Source: JAJNBA01 sp963842295
Lineage (GTDB): Bacteria > Actinomycetota > UBA4738 > HRBIN12
Direction of reading: 5' to 3'
NCBI GenBank assembly: GCA_963842295.1
Contig: CAWJFY010000005.1
Coordinates: 1-64,000, forward strand
DNA length: 64,000 nucleotides
The notes under the pieces are model-generated. The model searched no databases. It saw only the letters and a list, made by a program, of their open reading frames with translations, and was not told where the DNA came from. A program made the translations under genes and the position numbers. Below, piece after piece: positions 9,744-17,843 of this stretch (positions are counted from its first letter, which is position 1; every line of letters begins with the position of its first letter).

Positions 9744-10247
9744 ATGTCGAGGGTCTTGGTGACTGGGATGTCGGGAACCGGCAAGTCGTCGGCTCTCGCC
9801 GAACTTGGCCGACGCGGTTATCGCGTCGTAGACACCGGTGAGCCGGGCTGGCGCGAGTATCGCGAGGATGTTGAGTCCTCCGACGAGTTGCACCGCGGGG
9901 AGTGGCTCTGGGTCGAGGAAAGGATCACCGGGCTGCTGGACTCCGATGATGGTCGCTCGCTCTTCGTTGAAGGGTGCGTGAGGAACCAGTCGAAGTTCTA
10001 CGATCGTTTCAACGCGGTCGTCCTGCTCAGCGCCCCTGCTGACGTGATCCTTGACCGGGTCGCACGGAGAACGACGAACAACTACGGGAAGACTCCACTG
10101 GAACGAGCGATGATCTTGGATGACCTCGCCAGGGTCGAGCCGCTCCTCAGGGAGGGCTGCACGCATGAGCTGGATGCCAGCCGACCGCTCGCCGACATCG
10201 TCGCCGAACTGACCGCGATCGCGTCGCGCCCGATGACGACGTCCTAG
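9744..10247 (+). CDS. P-loop NTPase, adenylate-kinase-like
   Basis: This 167-residue protein opens directly with a Walker A motif (VTGMSGTGKSSAL, residues 6-18) and resembles small nucleotide or metabolite kinases and AAA_18 or shikimate-kinase-like NTPases. FVEGCVRNQSKFYDRF and VVLLSAPADVILDRVARRT fit the core strand and lid (RVARRT) of these kinases. No defining substrate motif is visible. ATG 9744 places the P-loop at the usual position. Confidence 0.75.
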   Translation: MSRVLVTGMSGTGKSSALAELGRRGYRVVDTGEPGWREYREDVESSDELHRGEWLWVEERITGLLDSDDGRSLFVEGCVRNQSKFYDRFNAVVLLSAPADVILDRVARRTTNNYGKTPLERAMILDDLARVEPLLREGCTHELDASRPLADIVAELTAIASRPMTTS

Positions 10248-10265
10248 GCCCTCCGCCTCGAGGGG

Positions 10266-10290
10266 TATTCCCGAACACTCGCCCCACGCG
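10266..10290 (+). repeat. dispersed intergenic repeat, copy 4 (degenerate)
   Basis: TATTCCCGAACACTCGCCCC retains the spacing and about 70 percent of the consensus seen at 9682, and starts 19 bases after the kinase stop. It lies between convergent genes. Confidence 0.4.
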
Positions 10291-10334
10291 AGTCGCTCTC
10301 ACTGGCCTTGCCGACTGGGAGTTCGATCGCGCCG

Positions 10335-10997
10335 CTAGCCGCCTGTAAGCCGCTCGTAGTACGCGCTTACGATCTTCTGAGCTTGCTCCTCTGACACAGA
10401 TCCTGGGACCCCACCCAGGTCAACGGTGTAGACGATCGAACCTGCGGTGAACCCCACCCAGTAGCTTTCGGAGGGGTCTTCGCTTTCTGTCCCGGCGGCC
10501 TCGATGTCCTCGGCCGTCGCGATCCGGTGGACGCCCCGCGCATCCGGGATGCCATCCACGTCGAAGCTGCTTACCCGCACGGCACAGCTCTGGGGGCATG
10601 GCTTCATCGAATCCGCTTCGAGCCAGTCAAGTGCGCTGCTCGCCCCGTCTTCGGAGTCAAGCTCGATGAACCAACTGAAGAGATGAGGCGCATGTGGATC
10701 GTGCGTCTCTCCGAAGAAGCGTACGTCCACACCCGCCCGCGTGAAGCCGGCGTCCTGGAAGACCGTGGTCATCTCTTCTCGGTCGGGATCGATCAAGGCT
10801 GGGCTGAAGATCGGGATGAACGCGTCGAGGTCCGCCGCTGTCTGACGCTCCTCAACGGGATCAGGCTTGGTTCCCGGTGCATCCGCGGCCGTGGGGAATC
10901 GCTGCGCGACCGGGGGTGCGGCCGTCTCATCGCCACCGCTGCAAGCGACGAGGGCGATCGCCGTCAAAGGCACAAGAAGTCGGATGGCGAAGCGCAC
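10335..10997 (-). CDS. lipoprotein of unknown function
   Basis: This is a secreted lipoprotein of about 220 residues. From GTG 10997 the N-terminus is RFAIRLLVPLTAIALVAC, a lipoprotein signal with lipobox LVAC-S, followed by a Pro/Ala linker. The mature domain (LDAFIPIFSPALI; WFIELDSEDGASSALDWLEA; VGFTAGSIVYTVDLGGV) is a mixed alpha-beta fold with two Cys (KPCPQSCAV). This resembles periplasmic sensor-like lipoproteins of Actinobacteria, but no family is recognised. Earlier in-frame starts would put residues ahead of the signal that do not fit. Confidence 0.65.
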   Translation of the reverse strand: MRFAIRLLVPLTAIALVACSGGDETAAPPVAQRFPTAADAPGTKPDPVEERQTAADLDAFIPIFSPALIDPDREEMTTVFQDAGFTRAGVDVRFFGETHDPHAPHLFSWFIELDSEDGASSALDWLEADSMKPCPQSCAVRVSSFDVDGIPDARGVHRIATAEDIEAAGTESEDPSESYWVGFTAGSIVYTVDLGGVPGSVSEEQAQKIVSAYYERLTGG

Positions 10998-11103
10998 CCG
11001 ATGGACCCTATGAGATGCAGCAGCCACGTACAAGACGGGCGTTCTCGGAGATGGCCACTGCACAGCGCCGTCTTGACGCGACGGCGGAGCGGTGGAAGGT
11101 CCC

Positions 11104-11505
11104 TCAGCGGAGGGCGTCGAGGGATGCCAGCGGGACGATCCCTTCAGCGCTCTTCGCGAGTCCGCGGTCGAGGGTGATGAACGCGTCTGCCTGCAACCGC
11201 GTGAGGGCCAAGTACTCGGCGTCGTAGGTGGATGCCCAGCTCAACCGATCCGCCAGTTCCCACGCCACGCGCCGGAGCACGGCGTCACCGAGGAGCCTGA
11301 TCTTCAACCCCGGAGGTCCCACGCGCGTGAGGAGGTCGCGCGCTTCCGGGGCCGCGAGCTCGCCCCGGTGCACCGCCTCGTGCAGAGCCGACAGGGTCTG
11401 AGAGCGGAGGAGCGTGGGCGCCAGGAGCTCGTGCTTCGCCGGGATCTTGAGATGCGCCTTGGCGATGTGGATGACGGCCGTCGAATCGACCACGAATCTG
11501 GTCAT
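11104..11505 (-). CDS. PIN domain ribonuclease (VapC-like)
   Basis: This 133-residue single PIN domain has acidic residues in family positions: FVVDSTAV near the start, the Glu of SALHEAV, WASTYDAEYLAL, and FITLDRGLA. This is the four-acid metal site of VapC-type endoribonucleases. No typical short antitoxin gene precedes it; the 190 bases upstream on the same strand hold only a start-less open stretch. It may be an orphan VapC or a housekeeping PIN protein. Confidence 0.8.
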   Translation of the reverse strand: MTRFVVDSTAVIHIAKAHLKIPAKHELLAPTLLRSQTLSALHEAVHRGELAAPEARDLLTRVGPPGLKIRLLGDAVLRRVAWELADRLSWASTYDAEYLALTRLQADAFITLDRGLAKSAEGIVPLASLDALR

Positions 11506-11698
11506 CGCGCGATGGTACGCGCGACAGGCAAGGGTCCACCCCGGGCCTCGGCTGCATCGAGTGGCGATCGCGGCGGGGCGATGAGATGGTGGAAGGCGGT
11601 CGAGTTCGCCTTCGTGAACGGGTGGCCCGCGTCGAAGGCCGTCGTGGCGAGACGGAGGAGCAACTCCTAGGCCCTCGGCTACATGAGGATGGACGGCG

Positions 11699-12085
11699 AT
11701 GGGTGGTCGGTCGCGCCTCTGGGGATTGCGCCGCGTCGTGACGCGCTACGTGAACCCTTTCACCCGTCTCTTCGCGGGGTGGATGCCCGGCTTCGGGATC
11801 CTGGCTCATCGGGGGCGCAAGACCGGACGCCCGTACCGCATCCCGGTCAATGTGTTCCGGCGGGGAGACGACTTCGTTTTCTTCCTGACCTACGGAGCTG
11901 ATGTCGACTGGGTGAAGAACGTCTTCGCGGCCGGAACGTGCACGCTCAAAACCCGCGGACGTGACGTGACGCTCGTCGAGCCCGATCTGATCACCGATCC
12001 CGAACGTCGGCTCGCACCGCTCCCGGCTCGGGCCATCGGGCGACTCATCGGCGCATCGCAGTTCGTGCGGATGCGACCTGCCTGA
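11699..12085 (+). CDS. nitroreductase/quinone reductase family (Ddn-like, F420-dependent)
   Basis: This 128-residue split-beta-barrel protein is of the deazaflavin-dependent nitroreductase family. The hallmark pattern is present: FAGWMPGFGILAHRGRKTGR, then PYRIPVNVFRRGDDFVF, then VKNVFAAGTCTLKTRGR. Members bind F420H2 and reduce quinones, nitroimidazoles or fatty-acid-derived substrates at the membrane. The ATG at 11699 gives the usual N-terminal amphipathic helix. It fits with other probable F420-linked enzymes in the window. Confidence 0.8.
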   Translation: MGGRSRLWGLRRVVTRYVNPFTRLFAGWMPGFGILAHRGRKTGRPYRIPVNVFRRGDDFVFFLTYGADVDWVKNVFAAGTCTLKTRGRDVTLVEPDLITDPERRLAPLPARAIGRLIGASQFVRMRPA

Positions 12086-12121
12086 TCCACGCGCAGGGCC
12101 GGCGTGAGCGACGCTGCGCGG

Positions 12122-13378
12122 TCAGGTGCTGAGTGCGATCACTCGGAACGCGTCGACGGGCTTGCTGAATCCTTTGAGCTGCAGCCCGTCGACGGCCTCC
12201 GTCTCGAGCCGATCCTCGAGTGCTGCTTGCAGTCGCTGACTGATGAGGATCTCGCCGGGGGCTGCGACATCGCTGAGCCGGGCCGCGAGATTCACACCGC
12301 TCCCGATCGCGGCGTAGTCGTAGCGGCCCTCGAATCCGATGCGGCCGAGCGTCGCGTACCCGGTCGTGATCCCGACCCCGAGGCCGAGGTCGTACCCGCG
12401 CCTCCGCCAATCGGCCGCGAGCTGTGCGATGCGCTCGCGCACCTCCACGGCCGTGCGCACCGCCGCGAGCTGGTGCTCCGGATCCGGAACCGGATCGTTG
12501 AAGAACGCCATCAGCCCGTCACCGGCGAAGTGCTCCACGGTTCCGCCGTGGGCGATCACGAGCTCGCCCACCACCAGGTGGTACGCCCGCAGCACATCGA
12601 GGACCTCCTCCGGCTCGGCTGTCTCGGCGAACGCCGTGAATCCTCGGAGGTCGCAGAACAGCGTGGTGATCTCCCGTCTGTGACCGGCCAGCAGCCTCTC
12701 TCCCTCGTCGCTCGACAAGAGGCTCGCGACCTGCGGTGCGAAGCGCGCCAGCTCGATCCGCTGGCGCTCGACCGTCTGGAAGAGGCGCACATTCTCGACG
12801 GCCACGACGATCTGGTCGGCGAACGTCTGAAGGAGCGTGATCTCGGCCTCACTGAACGGCTTGACCGTGTTCCGTCCCACCGCGATCGCGCCGATCGGCT
12901 CGCCGTCCTTGAGCATCGGAACACCGAGCGCGGTCCGAAACTCACCCGCGCTCTGGAGCTTCGTCATGGAGTACTCAGGATCCTCGAGGACGTCGACGAT
13001 GTGGACCACTCCGCGCTCGAGGACCGTGCGACCGATCACGGAGCCTCGCCCTGGTTCGTAGACGTGGTCCCGAACCATCCGTTCGTACTCGGGTCCGAAG
13101 CTCGTGAAGGCGGCCATCCGGTATACGTCGCCGACCCGTCGCGCGATGTTGCCGCTGTCGGCTTGACACAGGAGGACGGCTCGGTCGATCACGGTCTGGA
13201 GCACCTTCTCGAGGTCGAACGTCGATCCCGCCACCGTCTGGATCACGTCGTGGACCGCGGCCGCACGAGCCTCCGCTTGCTGCAACTCCCGCTGGAGGTC
13301 AGCAAGCTGATCGCGGGCGTCGGCATCGCTCGCGAGATCGCTCCCGTCCGATGATCCTTGTTGGTTGGCTTGGGTCAT
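12122..13378 (-). CDS. GAF-domain class III adenylate/guanylate cyclase
   Basis: This is a soluble 418-residue signalling protein. A coiled coil (about 18-45) leads into a GAF sensor domain (about 50-205) and a C-terminal class III cyclase catalytic domain (about 235-410). Metal-binding Asp residues are seen in TTLFCDLRGFTAF and HFAGDGLMAFFNDP, and the transition-state Asn/Arg pair in SGVNLAARL. The substrate-specifying Lys usually two residues before the F-x-GD motif is His here (VEHFAGDG), as in a subset of such proteins. ATG 13378 is used because upstream in-frame codons lack GAF or coiled-coil character. Confidence 0.88.
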   Translation of the reverse strand: MTQANQQGSSDGSDLASDADARDQLADLQRELQQAEARAAAVHDVIQTVAGSTFDLEKVLQTVIDRAVLLCQADSGNIARRVGDVYRMAAFTSFGPEYERMVRDHVYEPGRGSVIGRTVLERGVVHIVDVLEDPEYSMTKLQSAGEFRTALGVPMLKDGEPIGAIAVGRNTVKPFSEAEITLLQTFADQIVVAVENVRLFQTVERQRIELARFAPQVASLLSSDEGERLLAGHRREITTLFCDLRGFTAFAETAEPEEVLDVLRAYHLVVGELVIAHGGTVEHFAGDGLMAFFNDPVPDPEHQLAAVRTAVEVRERIAQLAADWRRRGYDLGLGVGITTGYATLGRIGFEGRYDYAAIGSGVNLAARLSDVAAPGEILISQRLQAALEDRLETEAVDGLQLKGFSKPVDAFRVIALST

Positions 13379-13468
13379 CCTTGGTCCTCGTCCCCCTGAG
13401 TCTGACCGGCCGGCGAGCCGCGCCAAACCTCGATCAGCAACTCCGGTGACGTCGCCTTCGACGAGTCG

Positions 13469-13515
13469 GTGCTCAGGTTCGAGCCTAACGGGCTGGGATC
13501 CCGAAGAAGTCGCGA
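13469..13515 (+). repeat. 47-bp repeat shared with the 3' end of the XRE gene
   Basis: These 47 bases match 23458-23504 (end of the XRE regulator) at 43 positions. The plus strand reads VLRFEPNGLGSRRSRD against VLTFEPNGRVSRRSRE there. It lies in the gap between the cyclase and peroxidase genes, without the rest of the XRE gene, so it is either a gene-fragment ghost or a dispersed repeat that also forms the XRE tail. Confidence 0.7.
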
Positions 13516-13574
13516 CTGCTTGCACAACGGGGGCAGGCGTCAGGGGTCCCGGTCCGTCCAGCTACCACGAGGTC

Positions 13575-15125
13575 CTATCCGAGCGGGGCCAGGAGTTTCT
13601 TCTTGCCCTGGAACGCGAACAGCAGCAGGTCGACCATGCGGAACGTCGTGTTGTTCGGCCCGAGCGAGGGACGCCACCCCGGGTTTCGCACGATAGACGT
13701 CTTGCTCCCCTCCATCGCACGATGGAAGGTCTCGGCCACGATCCGCGCGCCGACACCCTTCAGCCTGCCCTGGGCCAGCTCGGCCTCACGAAGGATGTAG
13801 AACCACAGCGGCGTGTCCTTCACGACGGACGCGCGCTGCGTGGTCGTGAGGTTCTCGAGCGTCGCGCCGTTCTTGCCCTCACGGATCTGTGCGGCCGTGA
13901 GCTTCGTCAGCGTCACGCCCTTCGCCTTCATGAAGCTCGCCATCTGCTGGCCGCTGGCGAGACGAACCATCCTCGCTCTTTCCAGATTGCGGAACGCGAG
14001 ATTGTCCTCATCGGCAGGGAACCCGGGGAGGCTCCGAAGGGGGAGCGCCAGCTTCGAGTCGATGCGCATCGTGACGTTGAACTTGGCCTGCGGCACGACG
14101 AGGTCGGCTCGGCCCGCCTCGGCGAAGTCGTAGAGACGGCGGAAGTCTGCGACCCAGGTGCCGGCGAGTCGCAGCCCACCGCCGAGGTTGCCGCTCCCCG
14201 CGGAGAAGATGAACAGGTAATCGAGGGTCCCACTCCCGTTGTCGAAGATCTTGTTCCAGTTGTAGGCGCTCCGGATCATCGAGTGGCCGAGCCGGAACGC
14301 CGCCACCGAGAACTCGATGGGCATCGTGGGGACGTCGGTCGGCGTCACGCCGACCTCGAAGGCCTTCCGCCCGTTGGTGAAGACATCGTTCACGACGCCC
14401 TGCGCACAGATGCGTGGCAGGTAGTCGGTGCGGAGCATCCACTGGTAGTGCCTCGTGACGATCCCGCGAGCCTTCTGGAAACGCTTGGCGTCCGGCACGG
14501 ACGACGGGAGGGTGTCGACGACCCGGTTGTGGAACCGGATGAACGCGAGGTGGGTCTGGGCGACCGCGAGGTTCTCGTCGTTCCTGGGGTCGGGGACGAT
14601 CGCTCTCCGTTTGGCCTTGTTCGTGTTGCCCGCCCCGCGAGGGAGGTCGAAGCCGTTCATCGTGCCGATGCCCTCGGGGTCCTCGGCCTTCCCGATCCTC
14701 AGGTGGATGCCGTCCGCCTCGTAGAACTTCTCCGAGCCGGGATCGTCGGGCCCCGCCCCGTAGAGGGAGTCCAGGTCGAGGCTCGGGGAACGCGCCTGCA
14801 GGAGGTCGGTCGGGGTCACGTTCTGTCCGAGCATCACCGCCGTCTTGTCGAACGTGAGGTCGTGATCCACGAATTGACCCAGGTATGTGAAGCCGGCCGG
14901 GATGCCGGACTCGCCGCCTCCTCCCGAGGCCATGGCGTCGGCCAACCGCTTCCGTGTGCCCGCTCCGAGCTGATGGTTGATCCCGCTCGGCCCCATCCGT
15001 GAGAAGCGGAAGGGTGGGGTCACGGCCTCCGCGCGAGCAGCCAGGGTCGGTCCCCGGCCTCCGACGGACTCCCCCAGGAGTCCTTCACCGATCACGAAGT
15101 AGCTCTCCGAGCCGTGCCTGTCCAT
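13575..15125 (-). CDS. animal-type haem peroxidase
   Basis: This 516-residue protein is of the peroxidase-cyclooxygenase superfamily (An_peroxidase). It shows the distal His region (YLGQFVDHDLTFDKT), the RNDENLAVAQTHLAFIRFHN segment that is near-invariant in this family, and the proximal His in FRLGHSMIRSAYNWN. No signal peptide or membrane helix is visible. Bacterial members oxidise halides or organic substrates with H2O2, and the substrate is unknown here. The ATG follows GAGGAGG with 4-base spacing. It is transcribed alone; the neighbouring cyclase lies downstream on the same strand. Confidence 0.88.
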   Translation of the reverse strand: MDRHGSESYFVIGEGLLGESVGGRGPTLAARAEAVTPPFRFSRMGPSGINHQLGAGTRKRLADAMASGGGGESGIPAGFTYLGQFVDHDLTFDKTAVMLGQNVTPTDLLQARSPSLDLDSLYGAGPDDPGSEKFYEADGIHLRIGKAEDPEGIGTMNGFDLPRGAGNTNKAKRRAIVPDPRNDENLAVAQTHLAFIRFHNRVVDTLPSSVPDAKRFQKARGIVTRHYQWMLRTDYLPRICAQGVVNDVFTNGRKAFEVGVTPTDVPTMPIEFSVAAFRLGHSMIRSAYNWNKIFDNGSGTLDYLFIFSAGSGNLGGGLRLAGTWVADFRRLYDFAEAGRADLVVPQAKFNVTMRIDSKLALPLRSLPGFPADEDNLAFRNLERARMVRLASGQQMASFMKAKGVTLTKLTAAQIREGKNGATLENLTTTQRASVVKDTPLWFYILREAELAQGRLKGVGARIVAETFHRAMEGSKTSIVRNPGWRPSLGPNNTTFRMVDLLLFAFQGKKKLLAPLG

Positions 15126-15299
15126 GGCGCCTCCTCGGGCCGATCAAGATGGGTGCAGCCGGCCGGCCGATACCGCGTAGGAACAGATCACCGTAGCCAC
15201 GCCTGAGGAGGAGGCGCATCCGGCATCGGACGTCGGCTTTACGAGCTAGCTCTTATTGCGTAGGGTAGATCGATCGAGCCCCAAGACAGGAGGTCTGGG

Positions 15300-15953
15300 A
15301 TGCGTCGGAAGCTCCTCGTGCTCATCGCGATCGTCGCCGTCGCCCTTTCGGTCGCGGCTCCGTCCGCCCTCGCGGGTCCAGTGGCGCCGTTCGACTCGCA
15401 TCCGCGCGGCCGTTCCTATGCCAGCTGGATGCGCGTCTACGGGCGCTGGCTGCTCGGGGATGAGTCGAATCCGCTGGTCGCCGGCTTGTCGGGCGACTGC
15501 GGCGAGATGAGGCACGGCGTGTTCTTCTTGGCGCCGCCGATCGACGTCGGCCTCGAGTTCGACTGCCAGATCCCGAGGGGCACGCCGATCCTCCTCTCGC
15601 ACGCGGGGCAGTTCGCTTTCCGCTCAGCCGGGGAGACCGACGCCGAACTGAAGCAGCTGGTCAAGGACCTGTTCGTCACGACCTCGAACTCGCTGACGCT
15701 CGACGGCCGCGCATTGCGACTGAAGCCGATCGACACGGGCGCTTACAGAGTGGTCTCGGAGCCAGGGAGCTTCTATGACGCCGTTCTCGGGGTGGGGACG
15801 GGTCCGATCCGCACGGCCATAAGGGCGAACCTGGTCTTCATCCGTCCGTTGTCCCGAGGCGATCACGTGATCGAAGCAGAGGTGCACTTCGCAGAAGGCG
15901 GCGGAGACTTCAGCGCCACGTACCACATCCACATCACGAGAAGGGCCGACTAG
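15300..15953 (+). CDS. secreted protein of unknown function
   Basis: This 217-residue protein begins with a textbook Sec signal peptide (KLLVLIAIVAVALSVAAPSA, cleavage near ALA-GP). The mature domain starts RSYASWMRVYGRWLLGDES, has two Cys pairs (GDCGEMRHG, EFDCQIPRG), and ends in a beta-rich stretch (HVIEAEVHFAEGGGDFSATY). No enzyme motif is recognised. A ribosome site GGAGG precedes ATG 15300. The 174-base upstream gap holds a GAGCTAGCTC palindrome at 15243-15252 close to where a promoter would be expected. Confidence 0.65.
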   Translation: MRRKLLVLIAIVAVALSVAAPSALAGPVAPFDSHPRGRSYASWMRVYGRWLLGDESNPLVAGLSGDCGEMRHGVFFLAPPIDVGLEFDCQIPRGTPILLSHAGQFAFRSAGETDAELKQLVKDLFVTTSNSLTLDGRALRLKPIDTGAYRVVSEPGSFYDAVLGVGTGPIRTAIRANLVFIRPLSRGDHVIEAEVHFAEGGGDFSATYHIHITRRAD

Positions 15954-15973
15954 CGGGGCGAGCTGTTCCGGAG

Positions 15974-16645
15974 CTACAGGGCTTCTGGACGTAGTTCGAT
16001 CGAGCGGATGACCTCTCGAAGGTCGACGTTCACGGTGATATCGCCGTAGAGGCGGAACACGTAGCCGCGCCGGTCCTCGACGGCGAGCAGGACACCGCAA
16101 TCCGCGGAGAGTCTCCCCGCGATGCCGTCCACGGTGGTCGGGACGAAGAAGGACCCTGCGCCTCCGAGCCCCGCGGCGGCGATGGCGCGGCGCTCCTCGC
16201 GGTCCAGCCACTCCTCCGGCGTCATCCCTTCGGGGATCTCGATCGACCCGGCCGCGAGGAAGATGCCCTCGGTGTCGACGCCCCGAAGGACGTCCGCGAC
16301 CCCTCGGGTCAGCGGGCCGGAGGTCCAGGGCGTCGATGACGCGGCGGCCGTCCAGTCGTCCGGGTGGGTGAGGGAGTAGCCGTAGAGCTGGGATTCGAAC
16401 CGGATCGTTGCCGTTGGCGCTGGCGTCGGACTCGGGGTGGTCGCCGAGTCACGCGGGGCGTCTGCGGCGATCGTCCGGAAGGCGATCACAGTCGCAAGGA
16501 CGGCGATCGTGACGCCCGCCGTTCCGGCCGCGAGCCGCTCGTTCCGCCGCTTCCGGTCACGCCGACGCTGGAGCCGGTCGAACCGAGGCTCGGGCAACGT
16601 GAACCGTTCGGCGACGCGTGCGATGGACTCGCGCTCATCGATCAT
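15974..16645 (-). CDS. putative anti-sigma factor / membrane-anchored regulator
   Basis: This 223-residue protein has a basic cytosolic start of about 37 residues (RFDRLQRRRDRKRRNERL), one helix (about 42-60) and an extracytoplasmic domain whose LYGYSLTHPDDWTAAASST is typical of PsbP/LpqN-like modules. The start overlaps the sigma-factor stop by 4 bases (ATGA), the standard layout for an ECF sigma and its regulator. No zinc-anti-sigma HxxxCxxC motif is present, so the sigma-binding mode is uncertain. Confidence 0.7.
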   Translation of the reverse strand: MIDERESIARVAERFTLPEPRFDRLQRRRDRKRRNERLAAGTAGVTIAVLATVIAFRTIAADAPRDSATTPSPTPAPTATIRFESQLYGYSLTHPDDWTAAASSTPWTSGPLTRGVADVLRGVDTEGIFLAAGSIEIPEGMTPEEWLDREERRAIAAAGLGGAGSFFVPTTVDGIAGRLSADCGVLLAVEDRRGYVFRLYGDITVNVDLREVIRSIELRPEAL

Positions 16646-17187
16646 GGGGATTCCTCCTGGGTCGTTCGTCGGCGGAGCGAGGACCTGGCCCGTGCGGTGA
16701 GGACGCGGACGGTGTTCGCCTTGATCCCGAGGAGCCGGCCTGCCTCCTCGGTCGAGTAGCCGAGGTAGGCCGTCAGCACCATCGCTTCCCGCTCTCGCGG
16801 CGTGAGCGAGCGGAGCAGTCGGGCGACCTCATCCCGGGTCTCCACCTCGCCCAGCGCGTCGTCCGGGACCAGGAGGTGCGTGGCCTTCCTGATCGCCACG
16901 GCGGCGCGGCGGAGGCGGCTCCGGTACAGGTTCAGGGACGTGCGGTACAAGAAGCCGGCCGGCGACTCCATCCTGGAGACTCGATCCCATCGCTCCCAGA
17001 CCTTCAGGAACGCGTCCTGCACGATCTCTTCGGCCTCTGCTCGGTTCCCGCCCATCAGGACGAGCGCCCCGAACAGCCTCGAGCCCTCGGCGTCGAAGAA
17101 CTCTTCGAAGGACACCGCAACGCTGGACTCTGCAGGTCCGCGCTCGGCGGGTACCGACATCGGCATTGGCTCCATCGGGGCCACCAT
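16642..17187 (-). CDS. ECF RNA polymerase sigma factor (SigE-like)
   Basis: This 181-residue protein has region 2 (LFGALVLMGGNRAEAEEIVQ..AFLKVWERWDRV) and region 4 (LTPREREAMVLTAYLGYSTE, then LLGIKANTVRVLTARARSSLR). This is a standard two-domain ECF sigma, probably controlled by the coupled membrane protein. The first residues are Met/Pro-rich; internal ATG codons (residues 5, 8 and 10) could be the true start. It heads a minus-strand pair. Confidence 0.88.
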   Translation of the reverse strand: MVAPMEPMPMSVPAERGPAESSVAVSFEEFFDAEGSRLFGALVLMGGNRAEAEEIVQDAFLKVWERWDRVSRMESPAGFLYRTSLNLYRSRLRRAAVAIRKATHLLVPDDALGEVETRDEVARLLRSLTPREREAMVLTAYLGYSTEEAGRLLGIKANTVRVLTARARSSLRRRTTQEESP

Positions 17188-17270
17188 GGTGGCATGAACG
17201 CCTGAGATGCCTGGATGGCTTACAACCGCCGCAGGCTCACGAGATCGTCAGCCGGGAGACGTGCTCTCGG

Positions 17271-17843
17271 TCAGCTGACGCGCTCCCATGTGTAGCCAGG
17301 GGAGGCGACCGCGAGCATCCAGACGCAATCGAAGCCCGTGCACTTGTCGGGCAGGACCGGTTCGAACCTGATCGTGTCGTTCTGGATCTCGAAATGGAAC
17401 GTGGCCTCGCCGATCGTGAACGTGCGGTCGTCCACGATCTCGTACGTCCCGTCGTCGACCTGCTCGCCTCGCCAGTCGAGGGACCCGAAGGTGCCGAACT
17501 CGGTGAAGAAGTGAGAGTGCTCCCGTGGGACCGCTCCCTCGCATGGATCGTCCTTCTTCTCGAGCTGTTCGAGCGTCCCGCCAACCCAGCCGTTGCCTTC
17601 GATCGCCTGGGGTGCTCGCTGTCCCAAGCCGTTCGCCTCTAGGAGACGCACGAGCTCCTGACACTTCGTCACGCGCTTCCATTCGCCGACGAGCGGCGAC
17701 GCCTCAGGGCTTGGTGATGGGCTCGGCTGACCGGTCGGCGCGGATGAGATGTCGGGCGGCGTCGGAGCCGGCTGATCGCCGCTGCAGGACAAGCCGACGA
17801 TCGCGATGGCGACGAGGAACGCTCCGCGTGTCCCTCGTCTCAT
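17271..17843 (-). CDS. lipoprotein of unknown function
   Basis: This is a lipoprotein of about 190 residues. From ATG 17843 the leader is RRGTRGAFLVAIAIVGLSC with lipobox GLSC, then a Pro/Ser linker and a domain opening LVGEWKRVTKCQELVRLLEA. The later part (DGTYEIVDDRTFTIGEATFH) has the beta pattern of a lipocalin-like fold. The start is chosen because ATG 17843 overlaps the previous stop as ATGA; an ATG three codons earlier is also in frame. It is the last of three overlapping lipoprotein genes. Confidence 0.65.
   Translation of the reverse strand: MRRGTRGAFLVAIAIVGLSCSGDQPAPTPPDISSAPTGQPSPSPSPEASPLVGEWKRVTKCQELVRLLEANGLGQRAPQAIEGNGWVGGTLEQLEKKDDPCEGAVPREHSHFFTEFGTFGSLDWRGEQVDDGTYEIVDDRTFTIGEATFHFEIQNDTIRFEPVLPDKCTGFDCVWMLAVASPGYTWERVS

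Noticed and set aside
11584..11670. A short plus-strand frame beginning RWWKAVEFAFVNG
   Set aside because: Too short, no ribosome site, and it lies opposite the leader of the PIN gene; it shows no family pattern.
13365..15002. A 545-codon plus-strand open frame opposite the peroxidase
   Set aside because: Shadow of the peroxidase gene; no recognisable domain.
16383..16405. A tRNA T-arm-like sequence (GGTTCGAATCCC on the minus strand)
   Set aside because: It lies inside the anti-sigma-like coding sequence, and no acceptor stem, D-arm or anticodon arm can be folded around it.
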